Shown here piece after piece: positions 31,634 to 39,102 of a stretch of DNA of 39,102 nucleotides. The DNA comes from Lachnospiraceae bacterium. Lineage in GTDB: Bacteria; Bacillota; Clostridia; Lachnospirales; Lachnospiraceae. The stretch covers positions 1 through 39,102 of the forward strand of contig JAILQQ010000029.1 in NCBI GenBank assembly GCA_024698885.1, given 5' to 3'. A program made the position numbers and the translations under genes. Below the pieces are notes generated by a model, which did no database searches, had not been told where the DNA came from, and saw only the letters and a list, made by a program, of their open reading frames with translations. Position 1 is the first letter of the stretch, and each line of letters begins with the position of its first letter.

Positions 31634-31655
31634 TCATTATGTGGGGAAAAAACTT

Positions 31656-32354
31656 ATGAACGTACCGAATCATATAGCGATTATTCTCGACGGAAACGGA
31701 CGCTGGGCCAAATCCAAAGGGATGCCCCGGAATTACGGGCATGCGCAGGGCGCCAAAAATGTGGAAGTGATCTGCGACGAGGCCTGGAATCTCGGTGTGA
31801 AATACCTGACGGTTTACGCTTTTTCCACGGAAAACTGGTCACGCCCCGCGGATGAGGTGAGCGCTTTGATGAACCTGCTTCGCAGCTATCTGAAAACCTG
31901 TCTGAAAACGGCGAAGAAAAACAACATGAGCGTTCGCGTGATCGGAGACCTCTCGAAGCTGGATCAGGATCTGCAGGATACGATCGCAAAGCTCACGGAG
32001 GCTACAAAGGATTATGACGGCCTGCATTTTACCGTGGCACTGAACTACGGGAGCCAGGATGAGATCTTAAGGGCGGTGAATCAGATTATTGCGGACCGGG
32101 AAGCAGGTATTCTGAAAAAAGAGCCGGTGACCAGGGAGCTTTTGGAAAGCTATCTGGACACAAAGGACCTGCCGATGCCGGATCTGCTGATCAGGACAAG
32201 CGGCGAACAGCGTCTTTCCAATTTCCTCCTGTGGCAGCTTGCTTACGCGGAGTTTTATTTTACACCGGTACACTGGCCGGCGTTTGACAGGGAAGAGCTT
32301 CGAAAGGCCATAGAGGCATACAGCGCAAGAAGCAGACGGTTCGGGGGCGTTTAG
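31656..32354 (+). CDS. uppS: Undecaprenyl diphosphate synthase (isoprenyl transferase)
   Basis: cis-Prenyltransferase that builds the C55 lipid carrier of peptidoglycan synthesis from farnesyl and isopentenyl diphosphates. About 232 residues. Motifs: HIAIILDGNGRWAKSKGMPRNYGHAQGAKN with the catalytic Asp, LTVYAFSTENWSRP, LNYGSQDEIL and the C-terminal PDLLIRTSGEQRLSNFLLWQLAYAEFYF. The start is uncertain: ATG 31656 has a weak GGGG sequence 9 nt upstream, while GTG 31641 in the same frame would add five residues. The gene follows a structured intergenic region and is 30 bp ahead of cdsA. Confidence 0.96.
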   Translation: MNVPNHIAIILDGNGRWAKSKGMPRNYGHAQGAKNVEVICDEAWNLGVKYLTVYAFSTENWSRPADEVSALMNLLRSYLKTCLKTAKKNNMSVRVIGDLSKLDQDLQDTIAKLTEATKDYDGLHFTVALNYGSQDEILRAVNQIIADREAGILKKEPVTRELLESYLDTKDLPMPDLLIRTSGEQRLSNFLLWQLAYAEFYFTPVHWPAFDREELRKAIEAYSARSRRFGGV

Positions 32355-32384
32355 AAAATTGGCGCGGCGGAGGAATAAGATGAT

Positions 32385-33248
32385 ATGTTTGTGACAAGAC
32401 TGATCAGCGGCATCGCCCTGGTGCTTATCGTGACGATCATGAATATAGCCGGCGGACCGGTCCTTGAAGCAGCGCTGCTTATCATAGCCCTGATCGGCCT
32501 TCGGGAATTCTATCAGGCGACAGGCGTGATAACGGGGGAGAAAAAAGCCGGAAGAAAACCCGGTGCTTTTGAACTGGCAGGGATGATCGGGACGATTCTT
32601 TACTACATTACCGCTCTGGCAGGGTATTATGCTTTTTCCACGCCGGTGTCCATGGACCTTCTGATGCCGGTAATCTTACTGACTTTCTTTGCCATGGTCA
32701 GCATTTATGTATTTGCCTTTCCACGTTTTGAGGGAAAGACAGTTATGCATGCCTTCTTCGGATTTATTTACGTTCCGGTCATGCTTCACTTTATTTTCAT
32801 GACGCGGATGCTTGAACACGGAGAATACCTGGTCTGGCTGATCTATATTGTATCCTGGGTCTGTGATACCTGCGCCTATTGCGTCGGTATGCTGCTTGGC
32901 AGGCACAAACTGGCACCGGTCCTGAGCCCGAAAAAATCGGTGGAGGGAGCGGTAGGCGGTATTCTGGGATCGGCACTCGCCTCTTCGCTGTATGCTTTTA
33001 TCCTTGAGAAGCAGGGGCTGATCACGGGAGAGCTGATCTGGCTTTTTGTTCTTGTCGGCATTTTCGGTTCTCTGATCTCTCAGATCGGAGATCTGACGGC
33101 CTCCGCGTTTAAGCGTAATTGTGATATTAAGGATTACGGCAGCCTGATCCCCGGGCACGGAGGGATCCTGGACCGCTTTGACAGCGTGATCCTTGCGGCG
33201 CCCATGATCTATTTTCTTCTGTTTATGTATGGGAGACTGACATCATGA
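32385..33248 (+). CDS. cdsA: Phosphatidate cytidylyltransferase
   Basis: Integral membrane enzyme making CDP-diacylglycerol from phosphatidate and CTP, the branch point to phosphatidylglycerol and other phospholipids. The 287 residues have about eight membrane helices and the CdsA C-terminal signature SAFKRNCDIKDYGSLIPGHGGILDRFDSV, which carries the metal-binding Asp residues, plus the preceding LSPKKSVEGAVGGI. GGAGGA is about 10 nt before the ATG. Its stop overlaps the dxr start by 4 nt, indicating translational coupling. Confidence 0.97.
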   Translation: MFVTRLISGIALVLIVTIMNIAGGPVLEAALLIIALIGLREFYQATGVITGEKKAGRKPGAFELAGMIGTILYYITALAGYYAFSTPVSMDLLMPVILLTFFAMVSIYVFAFPRFEGKTVMHAFFGFIYVPVMLHFIFMTRMLEHGEYLVWLIYIVSWVCDTCAYCVGMLLGRHKLAPVLSPKKSVEGAVGGILGSALASSLYAFILEKQGLITGELIWLFVLVGIFGSLISQIGDLTASAFKRNCDIKDYGSLIPGHGGILDRFDSVILAAPMIYFLLFMYGRLTS

Positions 33249-34390
33249 AAAACATAGCTGTTCTGGGTTCCACCGGCTCGATCGGGACCCAGACGTTAGA
33301 GATCGTAAGGAATAACCCGGAGCTTCGGGTAACGGCTCTTTGCGCCGGCTCCAATATTGAACTGCTGGAACGGCAGGCAAGAGAGTTTCTGCCGGATCTG
33401 GTTGCGGTTTATGAACCGGATAAGGCCGAAACGCTTTCCCTGCGGCTTAGGGATACGGGGATTTCGGTCCTGAGCGGCATGGAGGGGCTAAAAGAGGCGG
33501 CAGCGCATCCGAAGGCTGAGATCGTGGTGACGGCGGTCGTCGGAATGATCGGGATCCGGCCGACGATAACCGCGATAGAAGCTGGAAAAGATATTGCGTT
33601 AGCCAATAAGGAAACGCTGGTGACGGCCGGGCATATCATCATGCCTTTAGCAAAAAAACACGGCGTCAGGATCCTGCCGGTGGATTCGGAGCACAGCGCG
33701 ATCTTTCAGTCGTTAAACGGAGAGCCGGCGGAGAAGATCGCTTCGATCATCCTGACCGCATCCGGCGGGCCTTTCCGGGGGAAAACATTATCGGAGCTTC
33801 GCCATATGACCGTACAGGATGCCCTGAAGCATCCCAACTGGTCTATGGGCAGAAAGATCACGGTAGATTCGGCAACCATGGTGAACAAAGGCCTGGAGGT
33901 GATGGAAGCGGGCTGGCTTTTTCATGTGCCCACCGACCTGATCCAGGTCGTCGTGCATCCCCAGAGCATTCTCCACAGTGCCGTGGAATTTACGGACGGC
34001 GCCGTGATCGGGCAGATGGGACTGCCGGATATGAAGCTTCCGATCCAGTACGCGCTGTTTTATCCGGATCGAAAACCGCTTCCCGTGAAGCGGCTCCGGC
34101 TGACGGACATCAAATGCCTCACCTTTGAGGAACCGGATCCGAAGACCTTCCGTGGCTTTGCGCTGGCGCTTTCCGCGGCAAAGCAGGGAGGCAGCATGCC
34201 GACCGTGTTCAACGCCGCGAATGAGAAGGCGGTTGCATTGTTTCTGCAGGAAAAGATCGGATTTACACAGATCGCCGAGATCATCGGCTTCTGTATGGAT
34301 AAGCTCCCTGCTCTGCGGGAGCCGTCGGTAGAGGATATTTTACAGACAGAACAGGAGACCATCCGCCTGATCGAGGAAAACTGGCGGTAA
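33245..34390 (+). CDS. dxr: 1-deoxy-D-xylulose 5-phosphate reductoisomerase
   Basis: Converts DXP to 2-C-methyl-D-erythritol 4-phosphate with NADPH, the committed step of the MEP isoprenoid pathway, which feeds uppS. The 381 residues contain the Rossmann start IAVLGSTGSIGTQTLEIV, ALANKETLVTAGHI, the metal/substrate site LPVDSEHSAIFQSL, the flexible-loop segment HPNWSMGRKITVDSATMVNKGLEVMEA and NAANEKAVALFL. All are intact. The ATG overlaps the cdsA stop by 4 nt, and rseP follows after 26 bp. Confidence 0.97.
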   Translation: MKNIAVLGSTGSIGTQTLEIVRNNPELRVTALCAGSNIELLERQAREFLPDLVAVYEPDKAETLSLRLRDTGISVLSGMEGLKEAAAHPKAEIVVTAVVGMIGIRPTITAIEAGKDIALANKETLVTAGHIIMPLAKKHGVRILPVDSEHSAIFQSLNGEPAEKIASIILTASGGPFRGKTLSELRHMTVQDALKHPNWSMGRKITVDSATMVNKGLEVMEAGWLFHVPTDLIQVVVHPQSILHSAVEFTDGAVIGQMGLPDMKLPIQYALFYPDRKPLPVKRLRLTDIKCLTFEEPDPKTFRGFALALSAAKQGGSMPTVFNAANEKAVALFLQEKIGFTQIAEIIGFCMDKLPALREPSVEDILQTEQETIRLIEENWR

Positions 34391-34416
34391 GGGGAAATAA
34401 AGCAGGGGAGAGAAAT

Positions 34417-35460
34417 ATGAGCATCATTATTTCATTACTGATATTCTGCCTGATAGTCGTTTCGCACGAATACGGGCATATGCTGGTCGCCAAGGCATGC
34501 GGCATCAATGTAAAGGAATTCTGGGTTGGCTTCGGGCCGACGCTTTTTTCGTATACGAGAAAGGGGACCAAATACTGTATTAAGATCATCCCGTTAGGAG
34601 GCGCCTGCGTTTTTGAAGACGATAATCCGGACGAGGATTACGTGCCGGGGGAAGGAGCCTTTTTAAACGCCAGCGTCGGTAAACGGATCATGACAGTTCT
34701 GGCGGGACCCTTCTTTAACTTTATTCTGGCATTTCTGCTTTCCATCATTGTTCTGGGGCTTTCCGGCTATACGACAACGGAGCTTGAGAGCGTGAACACG
34801 GGTTCACCGGCAGAGGCGGCGGGCCTTCGGGCAGGGGACCGGATCGTGAAGATGGATCGGGAACGGGTTCATCTTTATGAGGAGATCATTCTGAATACCC
34901 AGTTTTCACAGGGAGAGACCGTGGCCATTACCTATGAGCGCGACGGGGTTCAGAATGTGGTTAACATAACTCCGAAATACAATGAAGAGTACGGCCGCTA
35001 TCTGTTTGGTATTGTAGGTGGTCTGCATGACGAGAACCAGACCGTTTTCTCAACCCTCCGCTACAGCGTATATTATGTAAACTTCTGGATCAAGAATGTA
35101 TTCAAATCACTGAAGGCCATGGTGACCGGACGGGTGAAGCTTGACGAAATGAGCGGTATCGTCGGCGTCGCGGCCGCGGTGGGAGATGTGTATAATGAGA
35201 CCAAGAGCTACGGCGCCCTGATCGTGCTCCTGAATATGCTGAATATTGCCGTGCTGCTTTCGGCGAACCTCGGTGTTGTCAATCTGCTCCCGATCCCGGG
35301 CCTGGATGGCGGCAAGTTTTTACTGTATATCGTGGAGATCATCCGGGGAAAACAGATCGATCCGAAGCTCGAAGGAAAGATCGCCGTGGCCGGCTTTGCG
35401 TTTATCATTTTATTGACAGCGGTAATCATGTATAACGATATTGCAAAACTGTTTCGTTAG
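34417..35460 (+). CDS. rseP: Site-2 zinc metalloprotease (RseP family)
   Basis: Membrane-embedded M50 protease that cleaves regulatory membrane proteins, such as anti-sigma factors or signal-peptide remnants, inside the bilayer. The 347 residues have HEYGH (about 14-18) as the zinc site, one PDZ domain (about 125-195, VNTGSPAEAAGLRAGDRIVKM) and the second metal motif NLLPIPGLDGGKFL near the C terminus. AGGGGAGAG precedes the ATG. It is the last gene of the pyrH-to-rseP block, and a branched terminator follows. Its substrate is not in the window. Confidence 0.95.
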   Translation: MSIIISLLIFCLIVVSHEYGHMLVAKACGINVKEFWVGFGPTLFSYTRKGTKYCIKIIPLGGACVFEDDNPDEDYVPGEGAFLNASVGKRIMTVLAGPFFNFILAFLLSIIVLGLSGYTTTELESVNTGSPAEAAGLRAGDRIVKMDRERVHLYEEIILNTQFSQGETVAITYERDGVQNVVNITPKYNEEYGRYLFGIVGGLHDENQTVFSTLRYSVYYVNFWIKNVFKSLKAMVTGRVKLDEMSGIVGVAAAVGDVYNETKSYGALIVLLNMLNIAVLLSANLGVVNLLPIPGLDGGKFLLYIVEIIRGKQIDPKLEGKIAVAGFAFIILLTAVIMYNDIAKLFR

Positions 35461-35516
35461 GAATCACCTAAAAATCATGCACAACCGTTCAGGACGCATC
35501 CTGACGGAGAAACCGG

Positions 35517-35578
35517 GCGGCGCCGGCTCTGATTGCTTTTGATTTTCAAAAATAACAGGCCTGTGCCGCTCTTTTTTT
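35517..35578 (+). terminator. Branched terminator after rseP
   Basis: GCGGCGCCGG (35517-35526) pairs with CCTGTGCCGC (35560-35569) with one mismatch and one wobble, enclosing a smaller TTTTGA/TCAAAA hairpin and followed by TCTTTTTTT. A further hairpin, CCGTTCAGGA with TCCTGACGG, lies just upstream at 35485-35507. Confidence 0.7.
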
Positions 35579-35603
35579 GTATATTTTTAAAGCCTGTTTC
35601 ACA

Positions 35604-35632
35604 TTGACTTTCCCGTATTTTCGGGGTATATT
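35604..35632 (+). promoter_or_regulatory. Promoter of the Ig-like surface protein operon
   Basis: -35 TTGACT (35604-35609), 17-bp spacer containing the small palindrome CCCG-TATTTT-CGGG, and -10 TATATT (35627-35632). This leaves a ~110-nt AT-rich leader. Confidence 0.7.
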
Positions 35633-35749
35633 TCATATACAGAATTTTCATGTCATGTTTTTTCTGAAGACCGGATAGCTCACATTTATTGATTCTTAAT
35701 TTTTCAGCGAACGCATTAATAATTCATCAGGAGACAGGAGGCAGGTATT

Positions 35750-37978
35750 TTGATTAGAAGGAAGGCGGTGAAGGGTTTATCCCTTTTCCTTATATTACTG
35801 TGGGGTTTTCTGACCCCTTTTGACACAGCCTTTGCGGCAGAAGAGTTAGGCTATATTCTTTACAATGAGGTAACGGCCTATGAGGTTACCGTGAACCTTA
35901 GGGAGGGAAGCTGCTATATGGAGTACGGGTGTACGCTGACAAACCAGGGGACCCGTGCGGAGCTCTGCGATGGCTACCGAAACGGCACGTCATCCTCTCC
36001 CCACGATATGCCCTATTATATCAAGGGGAATGCGCACCTGGTGCTGACGGATCTGACGATCAATAAGAATTATGATCTGATCAACTCCAATAACACGATC
36101 AAGGCCAGGCAGCCCATAGACCCTACCCATCAGTGGGCGGTCTGGATGAAATGCGATCCCGGAGAGGCCACCGTCATATGTCCGGTATGCGGTTATATTA
36201 AAACGCTGAAGGGAACCGCTTCCATGTATTTTCGCTCCTATGGGACGAACCGTGCGACCTTTACCGTACAGCCGACGGAACAGGCGGTAGCGGCAGGCGG
36301 CAATACGGATTTTCAGATCGATGGCTATAATATTTCCTCGATCCAGTGGCAGATGTCAACCGGCAGCGGATACAATGATCTGGTTGACGGGCTTCTTCCG
36401 GACGGCACGACGATCTCCGGCTCAACGCAGAAGAAACTGTCTGTTCTGCGTGCCGGATATCAGATGCATAATGCGCAGTTTCGCTGTATCCTGACAGGGC
36501 CGGATCAGGAACAGGTATCCTCCGATCAGGTGATGCTGCAGATCCAGGATGTCGCGCCGCCGGAGGTGGATGTGGCCATTACCCCGAGGCAGCAGACCGC
36601 GGAAAGGGTTACGATCACCCTGCAGGCCTCAGACAGCGGGATCGGTCTGGCCGAGAAGCCGTTTTCCTTTGACGGCGGCAGGACCTTCGATACGAACAAC
36701 TCCTTTACGGTGGAAGAAAACTGCATCGTGCATATCATCGTAAGGGATCGTGCGGATAACAAATATGATGACCAGATCCTGATCCAGAATATCGTCAAAC
36801 CAACCCCAACGGTTGCACCGACACCAAAACCGACGGCGGCACCGACCGCGACGCCAACGCCAAAACCGACGGCAGTGCCGACCGCGACGCCAACGCCAAA
36901 ACCGACGGCAGTGCCGACCGCGGCACCGACGCCAAAACCAACGGCAACGCCGACCATAGCGCCGACACCGACGCCGACCGCGGCACCAACGCCGAAACCG
37001 ACTGCAGCACCGACCGCGTCACCAACGCCGAAACCGACGGCAGTACCGACTGCGGCACCAACGCCAAAACCAACGGCCGCGCCAACAGCGACACCAACGC
37101 AAAAACCGACAACGACGCCAACGATGACGCCGACAGCGGTGCCGACAAGTGCACCGCAGCCGACAGATGCGCCAACGAGTGTACCGCCTGGTTCCGGCAC
37201 CGGTACGGGCGGCAGCGGAGGGGGCAGCAGCGGAGGTGGCGGCAGCGGAAACGGAAACAGTGGAGGCGGCATTTTGCCTTCAACAGGCGGTATGACAGGA
37301 TTGCCTGCAGGCTCCCCGACTTCCGTTCCGTCCGGCGGGACAGGCTCCTCGCCTAAAGGAACAGGCGGAAACGGCAAATCCGACAGGGAGTCGCAGACAG
37401 AGGACGATTATTATGATTATACCCAGGAAGAGCTTAATCTGCTCCACAGCCGCGCAGACGGAGAGACGCTGCAATCGGAGGAGATACCGGAGGAGGAAGC
37501 AGTGCCGGAAGAAAATATCGAACTGATCGTGGAAGAGGTAGAACCCTCGGAAATGCTTTCGGAGCAGCAGGTGACGGCAGTGCCGGGTGACGTTACGCAA
37601 AAAGAGGGGATGCCCGTCTGGCTGATCACAGTATTGTCTGTGCTTGGATTACTGCTGCTTTGCATCCTGCTGTTTGTTCTGGTGTTTGGTATATTCCTGC
37701 TCTATGAAAAAGAAGCTGCGGAAGAGGATTCCCTGGGTGAACGGAAAAAGAAATTCGGCCTTGCCGGGATCGCCTTTGTCTATTATAAGGATGGGAGCTG
37801 GCGCTTCCGGTTTAAGGAGGATCTGATGGATCTGTCGCCTTTGACAATCCGTTACGGACCGGTCTTTGCGGCTGTTTTCGAGGGATGGGATATTGAGATC
37901 GGTATACGTCCGGAAGATGAGGATGAGCCCGTCCGTTATGAAAAATCGGTGGTATGTCAGAACGCGGTGATCAAATGA
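35750..37978 (+). CDS. Secreted type I membrane protein with Ig-like domains and Thr/Pro repeat stalk
   Basis: A 742-residue predicted surface protein. TTG start 35750 has AGGAGG 8 nt upstream. A signal peptide (cleavage near AFA-AEE, residue ~30) leads into a cysteine-containing domain with CPVCG, an Ig-like domain (about 180-265, FTVQPTEQAVAAGGNTDFQI) and a second beta domain (about 275-350, VTITLQASDSGIGLAEKPFSFDGG). Then come a ~130-residue Thr/Pro/Ala/Lys stalk (PTPKPTAAPT repeats), a Gly/Ser stretch and an acidic region. One membrane helix (~625-655) and a ~90-residue cytoplasmic tail complete it. No LPXTG motif is seen. Adhesion or envelope sensing is inference. The next gene overlaps by 4 nt. 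Confidence 0.85.
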   Translation: MIRRKAVKGLSLFLILLWGFLTPFDTAFAAEELGYILYNEVTAYEVTVNLREGSCYMEYGCTLTNQGTRAELCDGYRNGTSSSPHDMPYYIKGNAHLVLTDLTINKNYDLINSNNTIKARQPIDPTHQWAVWMKCDPGEATVICPVCGYIKTLKGTASMYFRSYGTNRATFTVQPTEQAVAAGGNTDFQIDGYNISSIQWQMSTGSGYNDLVDGLLPDGTTISGSTQKKLSVLRAGYQMHNAQFRCILTGPDQEQVSSDQVMLQIQDVAPPEVDVAITPRQQTAERVTITLQASDSGIGLAEKPFSFDGGRTFDTNNSFTVEENCIVHIIVRDRADNKYDDQILIQNIVKPTPTVAPTPKPTAAPTATPTPKPTAVPTATPTPKPTAVPTAAPTPKPTATPTIAPTPTPTAAPTPKPTAAPTASPTPKPTAVPTAAPTPKPTAAPTATPTQKPTTTPTMTPTAVPTSAPQPTDAPTSVPPGSGTGTGGSGGGSSGGGGSGNGNSGGGILPSTGGMTGLPAGSPTSVPSGGTGSSPKGTGGNGKSDRESQTEDDYYDYTQEELNLLHSRADGETLQSEEIPEEEAVPEENIELIVEEVEPSEMLSEQQVTAVPGDVTQKEGMPVWLITVLSVLGLLLLCILLFVLVFGIFLLYEKEAAEEDSLGERKKKFGLAGIAFVYYKDGSWRFRFKEDLMDLSPLTIRYGPVFAAVFEGWDIEIGIRPEDEDEPVRYEKSVVCQNAVIK
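36797..37190 (+). repeat. Tandem 30-bp-type repeats encoding a Thr/Pro stalk
   Basis: About thirteen degenerate copies of a unit encoding TPKPTAxPTx (30 bp) lie within the preceding gene; some neighbouring copies are identical, for example the TPKPTAVPTA units near 36860-36910. Such arrays change length by slippage, so the stalk length probably varies between strains. Confidence 0.85.
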
Positions 37979-38793
37979 AAAGAAGAAAAACATCATATTT
38001 TATTATAAGCGCAGTATGCTTTTTCCTGAGTCTCTTTTTCCCGATCCGGGCCGGTGCAGAGAGCACCGGCCCGGCGGAAACGCCCGGGGCTTTTCAGGGG
38101 ATTGTCTTAAAACGGGACGAAGGAGCGGGTGTTTTGTTAAAGAGAGATCATGTTCTGGCTGTAAATACCGCTGTTACCTTTCTATCCGGAAGTGAAACGA
38201 CGGAAGACTATGAGTACTGTGTCAGTGCGGATGCCGGAAAAACCTTTTCCGCTTTTGAACCTCTTGCGGACGGGAGCTTTCGTCTCGAGGCCAGGGATAA
38301 TAACCCGGCCGCAGGACTGTGGCTGGTTCGTTTCCGGCGTATCAACTGTGAAAAGGAGCCGGACCCGGATTTCTACGGTGTCTGCTTCGACCTGACCCCG
38401 CCGGATATCGTTGTTTCAGAGAACCGGACCGAGGACGGAAGGATACGCTTTGATATGACTGTCTCGGATGATCGAAGCGGTATGAAGTATCTGGAAATAC
38501 GGGATGGGGAAGAGGTGATTGTAAAGAGCAATTTCCTTCAGAGGAACAAAAGGGAGAGTGGCGGGACATTTTGCGCAGATACGGCTCTCCTCAGACAGCA
38601 GATGGTTTTTGAAGCGGATCCGACCCGTCTGCATGGTGAAACGCTTTCGGTGCTCCTCATGGACCGGGCCGGCAATACGACGCTGCACGAACAGAGTCTT
38701 CCCGACACGCCTCTGTCTGCAGAAGAGAAGCACCTGTCTGCTCTTCTGAAAAAATTAAAAATAGGTCTTGCTTTTATAGGGAAAGTATTATAA
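37975..38793 (+). CDS. Secreted protein with Ig-like fold, partner of the upstream surface protein
   Basis: A 272-residue exported protein. The signal peptide is MKRRKTSYFIISAVCFFLSL followed by FFPIRAGA, with cleavage near residue 28. The mature part has two beta-rich modules: one with DYEYCVSADAGKTFSAFEPL and one with LTPPDIVVSENRTEDGRIRFDMTVSDDRSGMKYLEIRDGEEV. These resemble the DSGIGL...FSFDGGRTF module of the upstream protein, so the pair may share a fold and interact. The C terminus (LKKLKIGLAFIGKVL) is a short amphipathic or hydrophobic helix. ATG 37975 overlaps the upstream stop as ATGA, showing translational coupling. The function is unknown. Confidence 0.82.
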   Translation: MKRRKTSYFIISAVCFFLSLFFPIRAGAESTGPAETPGAFQGIVLKRDEGAGVLLKRDHVLAVNTAVTFLSGSETTEDYEYCVSADAGKTFSAFEPLADGSFRLEARDNNPAAGLWLVRFRRINCEKEPDPDFYGVCFDLTPPDIVVSENRTEDGRIRFDMTVSDDRSGMKYLEIRDGEEVIVKSNFLQRNKRESGGTFCADTALLRQQMVFEADPTRLHGETLSVLLMDRAGNTTLHEQSLPDTPLSAEEKHLSALLKKLKIGLAFIGKVL

Positions 38794-38806
38794 ACTATCT
38801 GAGTAC

Positions 38807-38878
38807 GGCTCGTTGGTCAAGCGGTTAAGACGCCGCCCTCTCACGGCGGAAACAGCGGTTCGATTCCGCTACGAGCTG
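38807..38878 (+). tRNA. tRNA-Glu (anticodon CTC)
   Basis: A 72-nt cloverleaf. Acceptor GGCTCGT pairs with ACGAGCT (first pair G-U) plus discriminator G; the anticodon stem CCGCC/GGCGG has the loop CTCTCAC with anticodon CTC at its centre; the T-arm is AGCGG-TTCGATT-CCGCT. CCA is not encoded. It reads GAG codons. A terminator follows 12 nt downstream. Confidence 0.95.
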
Positions 38879-38880
38879 CG

Positions 38881-39054
38881 CTATGAAATGCCCATAAACA
38901 TTGAGTTTGTGGGTTTTTTTATGCCATGAAAATGTGGTCCAGACGTGGTCCAGCCAAAAGCCATCTGTATTGATTGGACTATCTCAAATTCCTCACTGGA
39001 GATTATACCACAGTCCATCATTTCCTCGAAAGAAGAAAGCTCTGAATATGTCAT
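38881..39054 (-). CDS. Short ORF downstream of tRNA-Glu, uncertain
   Basis: A 57-codon ORF on the minus strand that ends 3 nt past the tRNA. It reads MTYSELSSFEEMMDCGIISS followed by EEFEIVQSIQMAFGW. The segment MMDCGIISSEEFE resembles the short SHOCT-type motif (GxISEEEFE) seen in small proteins of mobile elements. The C-terminal third overlaps the tRNA terminator (38891-38920), so it may not be functional as a whole. No clear ribosome binding site is seen before the ATG at 39054. It could also be the remnant of an integrase or excisionase region at a tRNA attachment site. Confidence 0.35.
   Translation of the reverse strand: MTYSELSSFEEMMDCGIISSEEFEIVQSIQMAFGWTTSGPHFHGIKKPTNSMFMGIS
38891..38920 (+). 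terminator. Terminator after tRNA-Glu
   Basis: 9-bp stem CCCATAAAC with GTTTGTGGG (one wobble), 5-nt loop, then TTTTTTTA. Confidence 0.88.
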
Positions 39055-39102
39055 ATTTCACTACTGCGAATTAATGTGTTTGTTCACTTTAAACAATGAT
39101 TC

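Noticed and set aside
36797-37190. CRISPR-like regular repeat
   Set aside because: Units are contiguous 30-bp coding repeats without unique spacers and lie inside an open reading frame.
36526-37377. Minus-strand ORF of 283 codons made of GVGAAVGF repeats
   Set aside because: It is the antisense shadow of the Thr/Pro repeat stalk. The plus-strand gene has a signal peptide, ribosome binding site and promoter; this one has none.
38774-38794. Promoter for tRNA-Glu
   Set aside because: TATTAT/TATAAA boxes occur, but the spacing to any -35 is too short (12 or 15 bp). The tRNA may be read through from the upstream gene.

Overview
The window looks like chromosome of a Gram-positive anaerobe of the Clostridia, most likely Lachnospiraceae. 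Supporting signs are about 50% GC, strong AGGAGG-type ribosome binding sites, a class A RNase P RNA, PyrBI-type aspartate transcarbamoylase, a LytTR two-component system, a fused folB-folK, and intergenic regions full of hairpin repeats. Species cannot be named from sequence alone.

Layout: 1-424 RNase P RNA (rnpB), then a three-hairpin repeat and proA. 1817-5664 holds a GHKL kinase/LytTR regulator pair (minus strand) divergent from an acidic lipoprotein and an HdeD-like membrane protein. 5723-9715 holds a TM2 protein, a CLC-type channel homologue and a membrane diguanylate cyclase. 9707-11835 (minus) holds pyrI, pyrB and a nitroreductase. 12208-16152 holds an XRE regulator and the folate operon folC-folE-folP-folBK. 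16172-17197 (minus) is a membrane-anchored beta-propeller-like protein. 17329-22673 is a polyphosphate cluster (DUF815 ATPase, Ppx/GppA, Ppk1) plus a small acidic protein. 22849-25352 (minus) holds a HAD phosphatase and an ABC-F ATPase. 25521-29148 holds a degenerate PilT-like ATPase, a small unknown protein, a CPBP protease and a polysaccharide deacetylase. 29179-35460 is the conserved pyrH-frr-uppS-cdsA-dxr-rseP block led by a bactofilin. 35750-38793 holds two secreted or membrane Ig-like proteins, followed by tRNA-Glu(CTC), a terminator and a 57-codon ORF.

How the parts may work together: the divergent two-component pair probably controls the lipoprotein/HdeD promoter through a 21-bp-period direct repeat just upstream of its -35. 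The ppx-ppk pair makes and breaks polyphosphate. The bactofilin-to-rseP block couples nucleotide supply, ribosome recycling, undecaprenyl and phospholipid synthesis, isoprenoid precursors and envelope proteolysis.

The most unusual feature is not protein-coding. The P3 arm of rnpB contains a roughly 85-nt three-hairpin repeat, and a close relative (about 85% identical by eye) lies between rnpB and proA; part of it recurs near 27.1 kb. Several other hairpin repeat families occur, and two of them overlap the stop codon of the neighbouring gene. I saw no CRISPR array, prophage or insertion sequence. All family calls rest on motifs read by eye; no database search was run.
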